This document shows positions 1 to 8,518 of a stretch of 64,000 nucleotides of DNA, piece after piece; the first letter of the stretch is position 1; every line of letters starts with the position of its first letter. The stretch covers positions 92,292 to 156,291 of the forward strand of contig JANQSH010000198.1 in the NCBI GenBank assembly GCA_028284145.1, written 5' to 3'. This DNA is from Planctomycetaceae bacterium (lineage in GTDB: Bacteria > Planctomycetota > Planctomycetia > Planctomycetales > Planctomycetaceae). Made by a program: the position numbers and the translations under genes. Below the pieces are notes generated by a model. The model was not told where the DNA came from. It saw nothing but the letters and a program-made list of their open reading frames with translations, and searched no databases.

Positions 1-1162
1 GCGAAAATTCTTTGAAGAAGGGGCGATCAAACAGAACCTCAACGCCATCGATTTGTTGCAACTCTGTTACTGCATAATGGGCGTTTTGACAGCAGGCTTC
101 CGCAACTTCCTTCAAGCCTTGCGGACCCAGCAGCGACAGGTAAACCGTCGCACGCAAGGCGAGCAGTCCCTGGTTCGTGCAAATGTTACTGGTTGCCTTG
201 TCACGCCGTATGTGCTGTTCTCGTGCCTGCAAATTCAATACGAAACTGCGTCGGCCTTCCTTGTCGACGGTCTGGCCGATTAATCGGCCCGGCATCTTTC
301 GCACGTATTCTTTACGGCAACTGAGAATGCCCAAAAGTGGTCCGCCATATTGCAATGGAATGCCCAGTGGTTGCCCTTCAGCGACGGCGATGTCAGCTCC
401 ATAATCACCTGGGCGATTCAGAACGCCGACACTGATGGGATCGAATGCGACGACTGACAATGCCCCTGCTTTTCGGGCCAACGCAGTCAACTCCGCGACT
501 TCTTCCAGGCAGCCGAAAAAGTTGGGATGCTGGATGATCAGACAGGCTGTCTTCTCATCCAATTGCTGCTCGACATCTCCAGGGTCAACGCTTCCCTCAG
601 GGGTTGGGATGACGACAAGTTCGCAGTTCAGATGGTGCAGATAAGTGGCCAGAACTTCGCGATATTCCGGATGCACTGAGCCGAGTACGACGACACGATC
701 GTGACGACCGGTGACACGCATCGCCATGAATGCCGCTTCACTGACGCTGGTTCCACCTTCGTACAGACTGGCATTGGAGACATCCATCCCCGAGAGGCGA
801 CTGATGAGAGTCTGGTATTCAAAAAATGCCTGCAGGCTACCCTGACTCGCTTCCGCCTGATAAGGCGTGTAGGCGGTGTAAAACTCACCACGAGAAACGA
901 TCTCATCCACAACCGCCGGAATGAAGTGGTCGTAGGCCCCCCCCCCTAACATGCAAACGCGACCGCCATCTTTGGTATTCCGTGCTGCAAGTTTTCGCAT
1001 CTCGCGTTCGAGTTCCATCTCCGGAAGCGGCGCAGGAATCTTCAGCGGCGACTTGAGCTGGAATTCCTGAGGAATCTGTTCGAACAGGTCGTCAATCGAT
1101 TGAACACCGATAGCCTGCAGCATTTCCTGCTGCTGGTCTGGTGTATTAAACAGATAAGCCAA
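1..1162 (-). CDS. gcvPA: Glycine dehydrogenase (decarboxylating) subunit 1, partial and frameshifted
   Basis: This is the N-terminal half of the two-subunit P-protein of the glycine cleavage system, which decarboxylates glycine on pyridoxal phosphate and passes the aminomethyl group to the lipoyl H protein. Conceptual translation shows family signatures: MAYLFNTPDQQQEML at the start, then YDHFIPAVVDEI, GEFYTAYTPYQAEASQG, and later SVHPEYREVL and QHPNFFG. I chose the TTG at 1160-1162 because it gives the canonical MAYLFNTP start and has AAGGGGG 7 bases upstream. The reading frame breaks at a run of nine C (938-946 on the + strand): the family motif LGxGAYDH needs ten. Either the sequence has lost one base there or the gene is disrupted. 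The 3' end lies outside the window. It follows gcvH on the same strand, 252 bases away, so the two may form an operon. Confidence 0.88.
   Translation of the reverse strand, partial: MAYLFNTPDQQQEMLQAIGVQSIDDLFEQIPQEFQLKSPLKIPAPLPEMELEREMRKLAARNTKDGGRVCMLGGGAYDHFIPAVVDEIVSRGEFYTAYTPYQAEASQGSLQAFFEYQTLISRLSGMDVSNASLYEGGTSVSEAAFMAMRVTGRHDRVVVLGSVHPEYREVLATYLHHLNCELVVIPTPEGSVDPGDVEQQLDEKTACLIIQHPNFFGCLEEVAELTALARKAGALSVVAFDPISVGVLNRPGDYGADIAVAEGQPLGIPLQYGGPLLGILSCRKEYVRKMPGRLIGQTVDKEGRRSFVLNLQAREQHIRRDKATSNICTNQGLLALRATVYLSLLGPQGLKEVAEACCQNAHYAVTELQQIDGVEVLFDRPFFKEFS
938..946. repeat. C9 homopolymer at the gcvPA frameshift
   Basis: Nine consecutive C on the + strand (nine G in the sense of gcvPA). 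The codons before the run read CMLGGG in one frame and those after it read AYDHFIP in another. Ten G restores LGGGAYDH, which matches the family pattern LGAGVYDH. Homopolymers of this length are common sites both for sequencing or assembly error and for slippage. Confidence 0.9.
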
Positions 1163-1414
1163 GGCATCCCCCTTGAAATCTCGTTCTGGACAACATGTCC
1201 GGACGGTACAGTCCTTCATTACGAGACGGTTGCATGATTCGGGTGTGGTTTCCTCAGTATTATCATTATAGACACGGTATTGCTGTGCGAACTGACAATA
1301 CTTCACGTTTTGTTCGGGACCACTGAAACTTGTTCAAGATGTCTCAAGTCAAGGTGGACCAGGCGAGTGGTGAATCTGTCTTTCAGATGTTGATCAGCAA
1401 ACGCGTCACTCTGA

Positions 1415-1804
1415 TCAATGCTCCTCAGAAGCACAAAACTTCTCGTACTCAGTATGGTCTAACATCGATTCGCCGGCGGCGGAATCTGCGACTTTCATCT
1501 TGATCATCCAGCCTCGACCGAATGGATCGTCGGAAAGGGCTGCCAGATCGTCTGCCAAACTGTCGTTCACTTCAACAACTTCGCCGGGGATGGGAGCGTA
1601 GAGGTCGCTGACAGCTTTAACGCTTTCCACTTCTCCGAAAGTTTCTCCGGCATCGAGAGTTCGTCCCACGTCTGGCAAATCGATATAGACGAGATCAGTC
1701 AACTGCTTCACCGCAAAATCGGTGATGCCAATTGTGACCAGGTCGCCCTGCTTTTGAATCCACTCGTGGCTTTTCGTGTATTGAAGTGTCGTCGTATCCG
1801 TCAC
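1415..1804 (-). CDS. gcvH: Glycine cleavage system H protein
   Basis: A 129-residue protein of normal H-protein length. It carries the swinging lipoyl arm that shuttles the aminomethyl intermediate between the P, T and L proteins. The lipoylated lysine is K63 within GEVESVKAVSDLY, the family signature, and the N-terminal KSHEW and central PDVGRTL segments also fit. The start is GTG (1802-1804), preceded by GGAGAG at good spacing. It lies upstream of gcvPA on the same strand, so a gcvH-gcvPA unit is likely. A gcvT gene is not seen next to it. Three ATTGAC repeats lie 45 to 65 bases upstream. No glycine riboswitch fold is evident in the leader, which is short and bounded by a dispersed repeat. 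Confidence 0.96.
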   Translation of the reverse strand: MTDTTTLQYTKSHEWIQKQGDLVTIGITDFAVKQLTDLVYIDLPDVGRTLDAGETFGEVESVKAVSDLYAPIPGEVVEVNDSLADDLAALSDDPFGRGWMIKMKVADSAAGESMLDHTEYEKFCASEEH

Positions 1805-1848
1805 ACCATCTCTCCATCGCCTGTTGGTCCATGTGTCTGAATTACTGT

Positions 1849-1869
1849 ATTGACATTATTGACATTGAC
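1849..1869. promoter_or_regulatory. Triple ATTGAC repeat upstream of gcvH
   Basis: ATTGAC occurs at 1849, 1858 and 1864, three direct copies within 21 bases, between the gcvH start and repeat copy A1. It could be a regulator site or part of the promoter. No function is shown by the sequence alone. Confidence 0.25.
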
Positions 1870-1882
1870 GAATGCTCGTCGT

Positions 1883-1988
1883 CTGGAGTGTATTACGCTC
1901 TTCTGTGCCGCAATGAGCGTCAATTGGCCTGCAAACACATAGGCTTCCCACGAGCCAGAGGCGTCACACCAGAAGGTAAACGGCTCTA
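1883..1988 (+). repeat. Dispersed repeat family A, copy A1
   Basis: It begins with the palindromic end (here CTGGAGTGTATTACGCTC), runs through TTCTGTGCCGCAATGAGCG and CGAGCCAGAGGCGTCACACC, and ends GGTAAACGGCTCTA. It lies within the 640-base gap between gcvH and rpiB. The rest of that gap (1989-2444) holds no gene I can support: the short open frames there have no family resemblance and no convincing ribosome binding sites. Confidence 0.85.
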
Positions 1989-2444
1989 TTCGTTGTCAGA
2001 TCCCGGAAGAAACGGCATTATTGATTGCGGTTTGCTATGCACGCGGCAACTCACACCGATTCCAGAAGCTGTTATCGTTTTGCACATCATACGATGCCAG
2101 CCGATCCTTCGTGAGGTCTGGAAGGCTCAACAATAACGCGATCTCTGTCGATTGAAAAGCAATCGACGAGTCCATTTTCCCACTGGTGGAGACATTCTCG
2201 CCAGCCGGATGCGGAATGAGTCTGTGACGACTGTCTCTATGGCGCATTGCAGGTAATCGTCGCGACAGTTCCATTTTATGATTGTCACTCCAAAGGCCCA
2301 CCGTCATTCCCAGAAATGTGGAAACATACAGGAAAGATGATGGGTTTCTACCTCTGTCTGCGCGGGGATGATTTCAATGTCATAAACGTACCGGAAAATT
2401 CAGTTGATATTGGCAGGCAACGCGGCAATTTGTCCCAATTCGCT

Positions 2445-2924
2445 TCAAGCTGGCGAATTTGCCGCAGAATTTTCTTCAACTCGCTGCCGGGACGCGTATT
2501 GGGCGATCTTTTCGATCCGACGTGCGTGACGCCCCCCCTCAAACTCGGTACCAAGCCAGGTCTCAACCATCCGGTTGATGAGTTGGTCGCCGACCAGGTC
2601 GGCCGATAGACACATGACGTTCGCGTCGTTGTGAAGGCGACTCATTTTCGCGGTCAGTTCGTCATGGCAGGGTGCCGCTCGAACCTCTCGAAACTTGTTC
2701 GCCATGATGCACATGCCGATACCAGTGCCGCAAATCAAAATCCCGGCATCAACCGATTTGTCTGAAACAGCTTGAGCAACAGTTGCGGCAAAATCCGGAT
2801 AATCGACGCTCGAATTGTCATCCGGTCCGAAATCGACACTCTCGTGCCCCAAATCTCGCACGAGATCCAGTATCCGTCCCTTCACATCATATCCACGATG
2901 ATCGCTCGCAACTGCAACTTTCAT
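2445..2924 (-). CDS. rpiB: Ribose 5-phosphate isomerase B (RpiB/LacAB family)
   Basis: It interconverts ribose 5-phosphate and ribulose 5-phosphate in the non-oxidative pentose phosphate pathway. The 159-residue product starts MKVAVASDHRGYDVK, the standard RpiB opening with the D8-H9 pair, and has the catalytic cysteine C65 in GILICGTGIGM followed by NKFREVRAAPCHD and HNDANVMCLSADLVG. The frame is open further upstream, but the ATG at 2922-2924 aligns with the family start and has AGGTG 8 bases before it. The C-terminus after GGRHARRIEKIA is about 15 residues longer than typical. It stands alone on its strand, 307 bases after the Sua5-phosphatase fusion gene. The 2925-3231 gap shows nothing else. 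Confidence 0.94.
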   Translation of the reverse strand: MKVAVASDHRGYDVKGRILDLVRDLGHESVDFGPDDNSSVDYPDFAATVAQAVSDKSVDAGILICGTGIGMCIMANKFREVRAAPCHDELTAKMSRLHNDANVMCLSADLVGDQLINRMVETWLGTEFEGGRHARRIEKIAQYASRQRVEENSAANSPA

Positions 2925-3231
2925 GGCAAAATCACCTGACAGAGTTTCATTCGCACAGGATTCACACGGCGACAGATCGAAACTCATCGATCTTTTGGTG
3001 AATGGCCCGGAATCTGTACTCACGATTAACCGACATCATACGGTGCGATCGAAAACTTCTCAAATAACATTCTGAGTCAATCGTCGCATTTCGACCGGCA
3101 AGTTCCAATTCAAGGCAAATTCGATGCAAAGCTGATCGTAGTGACGAACCGAATTTGAGCCGCAAGTACTTTTTATGTAATGGTTTACTGGCGCGGATTT
3201 ATTGGCGGTGGAGAGCCATGTCTGAGATAAA

Positions 3232-4383
3232 CTATTTCCGCTTCTCCATGACTGTCTGCAAAATCGAATCGAGATGGATTTCGATTTCCTGTTTACAACG
3301 GACATACTCATCCAATCCGCCACCAATCGGATCAGAAATACTTTCGCCGGTCTGTGCAAGCAGATGGACCCGATCAGAATAGTCAGGACGCAATCCCAGG
3401 ATGGCCTCGCGGTGCCTCTGCGTCATTGTGAACACATAATCTGCCTGATCCAGCAGCCTGTCGGTAAGTGGTTGGCTTTCATGTGTCGACAGGTCAAGCC
3501 CCTGTTCTTTCAGCAGTTGGAGGGCTTCGGGACTGGCGGGCATGCCAATGCCAGCGGCCAAACCAGCAGACGCGATAACATACCCTTCGTCGAACAGTTC
3601 ATCTTCCGAACAGTTGAGTTGTTCCATCAGTTTTCGCCGGAATAATGCTTCCGCCATTGGGCTGCGACATGTGTTTCCGGTACAGACAAATAAAAAGAAC
3701 TCGCTTGACATGCGTTGTAACGTGGATTCACCCACGACTCCCTGGCGGACTAACTTCCAATCATTGTCGGACACTTCGACGATCGTACAGGGTTGAGAAT
3801 AACGACACGGACCATCGGTACAAGTCAGGCTGGCCAAATCGCGGATCTTCTGTGGAATGTCTTCCGTTGATCGCCAGGATGTTTCTGGGCTGGTGTACTC
3901 GCCAAAAATGATCATTGGGGCCGGGAGAACGCGGGATACATGACTCACCAGATTGTGTGCTGGAACGCTGAATCGCACCCTGCTTTGGCAGTTCAAAGCC
4001 ATTTGGGTTTCCGCCGGCAGTGCAGCCATCAAACCGAAATCCGCATGAACGTTAAACAGCATTGAAACCGGACCGGGCCAGCATCGTCGCACGAGGCGAA
4101 CCGCCATGTCTCCCAGAGATGGCAGGTAGTCTTCCAGTTCATCCACGCTTTTGACGGCCAATGCCAAAGGAGGCAAACCTGATTTTTGATCTTTCGCGTT
4201 CGACACGGTTTTCGTCTGTTTACTCAACTGAGTAACAGCTTCGGACCTCAGCGAGTGGGCGGCAAGAACGTAAGATGTCTCTGTGGGGAGTGTCACCAGT
4301 TGACCAGCATCCAACGCGTGTGCGATCTGGTGGACAATATCACGGACGTCACCAGAATTCCGGACATCGAGCGTTTGCGACAT
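3232..4383 (-). CDS. Fusion: degenerate Sua5/YrdC domain plus low-molecular-weight tyrosine phosphatase
   Basis: A 383-residue two-domain protein. Residues 1-220 resemble Sua5/YciO/YrdC proteins, which make threonylcarbamoyl-AMP for tRNA t6A: LPTETSYVLA for the PTDTxYGL motif, CWPGPVSM for the WPGPLT motif, RVRFSVP for VRxP. The lysine-arginine ATP-binding motif (KxR near PLAL) and the SAN signature are not recognisable, so this half may be inactive. Residues 228-383 are a complete LMW protein tyrosine phosphatase: the CX5R loop is C234-TGNTC-R240 followed by SPMAEA, and the general acid lies in the SDPIGGG loop near D351. A related arrangement (Sua5 and Wzb-like phosphatase) is known from some bacteria. 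The phosphatase half is the more secure call. A candidate promoter lies at 4509-4537. Confidence 0.85.
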   Translation of the reverse strand: MSQTLDVRNSGDVRDIVHQIAHALDAGQLVTLPTETSYVLAAHSLRSEAVTQLSKQTKTVSNAKDQKSGLPPLALAVKSVDELEDYLPSLGDMAVRLVRRCWPGPVSMLFNVHADFGLMAALPAETQMALNCQSRVRFSVPAHNLVSHVSRVLPAPMIIFGEYTSPETSWRSTEDIPQKIRDLASLTCTDGPCRYSQPCTIVEVSDNDWKLVRQGVVGESTLQRMSSEFFLFVCTGNTCRSPMAEALFRRKLMEQLNCSEDELFDEGYVIASAGLAAGIGMPASPEALQLLKEQGLDLSTHESQPLTDRLLDQADYVFTMTQRHREAILGLRPDYSDRVHLLAQTGESISDPIGGGLDEYVRCKQEIEIHLDSILQTVMEKRK

Positions 4384-4508
4384 GAAACATTCACCTTGAG
4401 GTGATCCGAAGCGAGTCCGATTCGAAAATGGAATGCAGACTGGACAGAATTCTCCTGCGGCGAACTGTCCAATTGAGAAAACCGCAACGTGAGAATCCCT
4501 GCAATGTA

Positions 4509-4537
4509 AATATAGTCGGTCAATGTGGGGCCAGCAA
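4509..4537 (-). promoter_or_regulatory. Candidate sigma-70-type promoter of the Sua5-phosphatase gene
   Basis: On the minus strand TTGCTG (4532-4537) and TATATT (4509-4514) are separated by exactly 17 bases, about 120 bases upstream of the start codon. The 4384-4750 gap between the divergent genes otherwise shows nothing I can name. Confidence 0.35.
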
Positions 4538-4750
4538 GCAGTCTGTGGCGCGGGTTATTGTCTTGAATTATGGTATCGACTACGTTGGAATGAAAAAAGC
4601 ACCGTGATTTCGCACAAATTCTGAAGAAATTTTGTGAAGCCTCGGTCTGAAATTTTCGTTCTGATCGGGAAAGGAAATGAAGCGGATAGCGCAGTTGGCG
4701 AACAAAGACATTGATGCGTGATCCCGCTCTGAAGCTTTCGGAATTACATA

Positions 4751-5500
4751 ATGACTCAAATTCAATCCGATGAAAAAAATCGGAGTTCAAAACGGAAACG
4801 TACGAGAAGGCTCAGCCGGATGGTCGAGTCGAAAGGGATTTCACAACTTAGTCTGGATCAATATCGTTCGCGCGTGCGGCGGATTTACGATGGACCAGCC
4901 GGAGCCGTATTGAAGTTTGGCAGTTTTCTGTCTCTGCATGAACCACTTGTGGGCCACCTGTTACGGTCACGGCGATTCGATGTCAGCCGATTTGAGAGCA
5001 TTTTGGATGTCGGCTCCGGTGCCGGACAGATTCTCGGGCACCTGACACGCCATGCTTCACCGACAGCGCGGCTTGTCGCTTTTGATTTGTCGCAACAGAT
5101 GCTTTGTCGCGCTCGTTCGCGTGTAAAGGATGTGCGGCCTCAATTCGTGGCTGGAGACATGGTGCAGTTGCCATTTGCATCGGAATCGTTCGAGTGCATT
5201 ACATGCGGCTGGGTGCTCGAACATTTGCCCGATCCGCGCCCCGGACTTGCGGAATTGGAACGAGTACTCAAACCGGGTGGCAGTATCCTTTTGTTAGCGA
5301 CCGAAGATACCTTTTACGGTGCCATGGTCAGTCGTACCTGGCAGTGTCGTACCTATAATCGTCGGGAACTCTCCGAGGCGTGCCATGAAGTCGGCCTGCC
5401 GTGGAAGGAGCAGCTCTGGTTCACGCGGGCGCACCAGTTCTTCAGAATGGGTGGCATTCTCGCCGAAGCCAAAAAGCCGGACGGAAACCAACCGGGCTGA
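4751..5500 (+). CDS. Class I SAM-dependent methyltransferase
   Basis: A 249-residue methyltransferase of the Methyltransf_11/UbiE type. Motif I is ILDVGSGAGQILG (about residues 78-90), followed by the acidic motif LVAFDLSQQML, the motif VAGDMVQLPFASESF and the post-motif GWVLEHLPDP, all as expected for SAM binding. The N-terminus is very basic (KRKRTRRLSR) and the substrate cannot be told from sequence. The preserved layout resembles small-molecule methyltransferases more than RNA or DNA enzymes. The start is the ATG at 4751. The next gene begins 24 bases downstream on the same strand, suggesting a two-gene unit with the exonuclease. Confidence 0.85.
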   Translation: MTQIQSDEKNRSSKRKRTRRLSRMVESKGISQLSLDQYRSRVRRIYDGPAGAVLKFGSFLSLHEPLVGHLLRSRRFDVSRFESILDVGSGAGQILGHLTRHASPTARLVAFDLSQQMLCRARSRVKDVRPQFVAGDMVQLPFASESFECITCGWVLEHLPDPRPGLAELERVLKPGGSILLLATEDTFYGAMVSRTWQCRTYNRRELSEACHEVGLPWKEQLWFTRAHQFFRMGGILAEAKKPDGNQPG

Positions 5501-5524
5501 ACCATATTGAAAAAGTTTTGCACC

Positions 5525-6235
5525 ATGTCGCGTCGGTACGTTGCCTTCGATATCGAGATCAGCAAGCTGTTGCCGGAGGATACGATCGCCATCAAACAGT
5601 TTCGTCCGCTGGGAATCAGTTGTGCCGCTGCATATTGTTCTGACTGGGATGCACCGCGCCTCTGGCATTCCCGGACATCCGACAACCAGCCAGTGCCAAC
5701 AATGGTACAGGAAGACGTTGCCGCGATCGTCGATGAACTGTTGGAACTTAGCGATACAGGTTACACAATTCTGACCTGGAATGGCCTTTCTTTCGATTTT
5801 GATATCCTTGCGGAAGAGTCGGACCGCAAGTCCGACTGCACGCGACTGGCGATGTCGCATGTCGACATGATGTTTCACGTCTTCTGTGCCAAAGGTTTTC
5901 GGGTTGGACTGCAGGCGGCGGCACAGGGATTTCAGTTAGGCGGAAAATTAGACGGGTTGAGCGGCGCTATGGTGCCCCAACTTTGGGCCGATGGCCAATA
6001 CCAGAGGGTTCTGGATTACGTCATGCAGGATTGCCGGTTGACGCATCAAGTCGCGGTTTCAGGCGACAAACTTGGCAAATTCATCTGGCGGACGAAACGG
6101 GGCAAACTGAGCCACGAACTTTTGCCACAGGGCTGGCTCACTGTGCGACAGGCGCTTGAGATCCCACAGCCGGACACTTCGTGGATGGATGGCGTGCCAC
6201 CCAAACGCGAAGAATTCTACGACTGGATCGAGTGA
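5525..6235 (+). CDS. Predicted DEDD-family 3'-5' exonuclease (RNase H-like)
   Basis: A 236-residue protein with the RNase H-fold exonuclease pattern. The first acidic pair is in YVAFDIEIS (residues 5-13), the second acidic site is in TWNGLSFDFDIL, and a third is in YVMQDCRLTHQV, which fits ExoI/ExoII/ExoIII motifs of the predicted PolB-like exonuclease group. It probably degrades nucleic acid from the 3' end; the substrate is unknown. The ATG at 5525 is preferred over the upstream in-frame TTG at 5507 because the conserved fold begins immediately after it. It is 24 bases downstream of the methyltransferase and convergent with the phosphatase gene, whose stop is only 18 bases away. Confidence 0.75.
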   Translation: MSRRYVAFDIEISKLLPEDTIAIKQFRPLGISCAAAYCSDWDAPRLWHSRTSDNQPVPTMVQEDVAAIVDELLELSDTGYTILTWNGLSFDFDILAEESDRKSDCTRLAMSHVDMMFHVFCAKGFRVGLQAAAQGFQLGGKLDGLSGAMVPQLWADGQYQRVLDYVMQDCRLTHQVAVSGDKLGKFIWRTKRGKLSHELLPQGWLTVRQALEIPQPDTSWMDGVPPKREEFYDWIE

Positions 6236-6253
6236 GATCAATCGATAACGCAC

Positions 6254-7177
6254 TCATTCCTTGTATCGCATCTGGCTCCAGTCTTTTGCCAGATCGCAAA
6301 GTCTGTCCAACGTTTGATGACTGTGACTGCATGCCACGATCGCCGGCAGACGGAGCATGTCGGCTCGATCGTCCAGCCAGAGTTCCCTGAAGTGGACTGG
6401 TTCGCGGTTGTGAACCCAAAGCGCATCGCCTCCCAACGCACGGGCAATCTGCAGCGAGACAGGAAAGTCATACACGTTGGGCGAATGAATGAGCGATCCT
6501 CCAAAATCACCCCGTGCAAAAAGCTCATAGATACTGCCCGGCATGGCATCCGGGGCCATGCCTCGCAAACCGGCAGATGTCACATCCTCAGCCCGCGCTG
6601 CGTCATGTTGCTGAAAGCCAATCAGATAGATCTCTTTGGAATCAGGACGATCATTCGTTGAAACTGGCGCCAGGGAATCGATCGCCGTACGTGCCGGGAC
6701 GGTCGGATCATCCGGACCGCATCGAATCGTTTCTCCTGTCACTTCAACCCACGTTCCCGTTGCTCCTGATTCCGGAGCGAAGACGAGCGAATAGTGGACC
6801 GTTTTCACACTCCGCAGCAACACGATGACGGCATAACCATCACCCGTCTTATCACGAAACTGTTTAGTGCCATCAATCGGATCAATTGCCAGTGTCAATT
6901 CGCTCGCAGGGTCGAAGCGTCCAAGGTCTCCCGTCGACTCCTCAGCTTGAATCGCGCATTTACGAAAGATCGGATCACGATCGCAAAGTGCCGAAACGAT
7001 CAACTGCTGGCAGGTGAGGTCGGCCAGCGTTAGTGCATCGGTCGCGGCGCTGCCGGATGTCTTGCCAGAAATGCTGATGTTATATTGGCGGAGTTCTTTG
7101 GCGATTTGTCCGGCCCAACGAACGACTTCCGGTAAATGGCTGGAACAGGCATCGACTGAAGCGGAAAGTTCAAGCAT
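6254..7177 (-). CDS. Inositol monophosphatase-family phosphatase, CysQ/Hal2-like
   Basis: A 307-residue member of the Li-sensitive, Mg-dependent phosphatase superfamily. The metal-binding signature DPIDGTKQF is at residues 99-107, a preceding glutamate pair (QAEES, about 79-80) supplies the other metal ligands, and the YAVIVLL strand follows. The SGSAATDALTLAD and DPIFRKCAIQAEE segments resemble 3'(2'),5'-bisphosphate nucleotidases (CysQ/Hal2), which remove the phosphate from PAP made during sulfate assimilation, but inositol phosphatase activity cannot be excluded. The start ATG has AAGGTG upstream. The RimK-like gene lies 76 bases upstream on the same strand and may be co-transcribed. Confidence 0.85.
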   Translation of the reverse strand: MLELSASVDACSSHLPEVVRWAGQIAKELRQYNISISGKTSGSAATDALTLADLTCQQLIVSALCDRDPIFRKCAIQAEESTGDLGRFDPASELTLAIDPIDGTKQFRDKTGDGYAVIVLLRSVKTVHYSLVFAPESGATGTWVEVTGETIRCGPDDPTVPARTAIDSLAPVSTNDRPDSKEIYLIGFQQHDAARAEDVTSAGLRGMAPDAMPGSIYELFARGDFGGSLIHSPNVYDFPVSLQIARALGGDALWVHNREPVHFRELWLDDRADMLRLPAIVACSHSHQTLDRLCDLAKDWSQMRYKE

Positions 7178-7253
7178 CTCAATTCACCTTTTCGTCTGTC
7201 TGGAATACGACGTTCGTCTTTTTTGTACATTGAGATTTGCGCTGTGACGGTTC

Positions 7254-8195
7254 TCAATCATTCCTATTTGGATAAGTTTCGTTCTGAGGTGGAAAACCTG
7301 CTTTTTGTGAGTGTAAGTAGTCCATCACTGCCCCAGCCACATCCATATCGGTGGTCTTCTGAAACGCGCGCCAGCCGGGGACAGCGTTGACCTCAATCAC
7401 AAAACATTCACCACCGGAGTGATACAGCAGGTCGACACCGGCGAAACTGGCTCCAATGGCTGCAGCCGCTTCCTGCGCCAACTTCATTTCCAGTTCGGTT
7501 GGTTGATGCTGCTTCGCCTGACCATTTCTGGCCATGTTGGTGCGAAAATCGTGAGGATTTTCCCTTCGGATAGCTCCTGTAATCTTCCCGCCGAGTACAA
7601 GTACGCGGATGTCGAATCCCTCGTGAGGGATGAACTCCTGCAGATAGATCACCGCTTGCGTTCGTTCGATTGTGCGAAAAGTGCGGAAGGCGAGATCGGG
7701 GTCACTCACCCGCACAATGCCACGGCCTTCGGCTCCAAACAGAGGTTTGATAACCACGTCGCCTCCCAGACGTTCAAATGCGTACATTGCCAGTTCTGTC
7801 GTTTCGCACGTGCATGTTAAGGGAACTGGCAAATGGCATTGTTCAAGTCGGGCGGTGGTCAGATACTTGTCGACCGCACATTCGATCGCCCTGGCCGAAT
7901 TGAGTATGATCACACCACGCTGCTGAAGACTCAGCAACCCATCCATCCGAAACACGACCTGCTCCAACGAACCCGGAGGCATGGTCCGAACAATGATTGC
8001 GTCAAATCTCGTCAGGTCCGCTCGCGAAGAACTCTTCGACAGACTTTCCAGCCTCAAAGAACCGTCCGTGCCATTGAAATTGAGCATTTCCCGGTAATCC
8101 AGCCGCGTCAGCTCATACCCACGTTTACAGGCGGCCCGTTGCAGATCCTGCACGTACCAGCTTCCCTCATTGCCGAGCACACCGATCTTCAACAC
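7254..8195 (-). CDS. RimK-like ATP-grasp ligase, possibly acting in tetrahydromethanopterin synthesis
   Basis: A 313-residue RimK-type ATP-grasp protein, which would join an amino acid to a carboxylate through an acyl phosphate. Visible motifs are KPLFGAEGRGI (nucleotide-binding loop, about residues 147-157), YLQEFIPHEGFDIRVLVLGG, IRRENPHDFRTN, and the metal-binding GECFVIEVNAVPGWRAF. Family members include RimK and the archaeal MptN and CofF ligases. Because mch lies 1.1 kb away, a role in glutamylating methanopterin is attractive but inferred. The start is GTG at 8195, or the next codon TTG, which sits at better spacing (7 bases) from AAGGGG. It precedes the CysQ-like phosphatase on the same strand. 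Confidence 0.8.
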   Translation of the reverse strand: MLKIGVLGNEGSWYVQDLQRAACKRGYELTRLDYREMLNFNGTDGSLRLESLSKSSSRADLTRFDAIIVRTMPPGSLEQVVFRMDGLLSLQQRGVIILNSARAIECAVDKYLTTARLEQCHLPVPLTCTCETTELAMYAFERLGGDVVIKPLFGAEGRGIVRVSDPDLAFRTFRTIERTQAVIYLQEFIPHEGFDIRVLVLGGKITGAIRRENPHDFRTNMARNGQAKQHQPTELEMKLAQEAAAAIGASFAGVDLLYHSGGECFVIEVNAVPGWRAFQKTTDMDVAGAVMDYLHSQKAGFPPQNETYPNRND

Positions 8196-8355
8196 AATAC
8201 CCCTTCACATGCTTTTCTGCATTTCGATCTTTTCGCGAAGAGTTTCATCCTACAAACGCTGTGCAGGAATGCCACGCATGAGACGCGATGACGATGAAAT
8301 ACAAGTGAATTCTGTAAACCGCATCCGGGGCGGTGGCAGAAAACGAATCGACTTT

Positions 8356-8456
8356 CTGGAGCGTATTATGCTCTTCTGTGCCGCGATGAGCGTCGATTGG
8401 CTTCAAATATCGGTTCCACGAGCCAGAGGCGTTGCACGAAAAGGTTAACTGCTCTA
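8356..8456 (+). repeat. Dispersed repeat family A, copy A2
   Basis: It starts CTGGAGCGTATTATGCTC and ends GGTTAACTGCTCTA, with the internal GTGCCGCGATGAGCGTCG and CGAGCCAGAGGCGT blocks conserved. It sits 62 bases upstream of the cyclophilin start codon. An upstream extension of that reading frame into the repeat is not coding. Confidence 0.85.
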
Positions 8457-8518
8457 GGATCGCTTTGAAGGAAACAAACGAACGATTTTCCACCCGGGAA
8501 ATGATTTTGGAGAAAGTG

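Noticed and set aside
1805..1880. A glycine riboswitch in front of gcvH
   Set aside because: The leader is too short before the repeat copy begins and I could not see the conserved aptamer core.
2035..2307. A 90-codon minus-strand open frame
   Set aside because: No ribosome binding site or family pattern; it sits in a repeat-rich intergenic gap.
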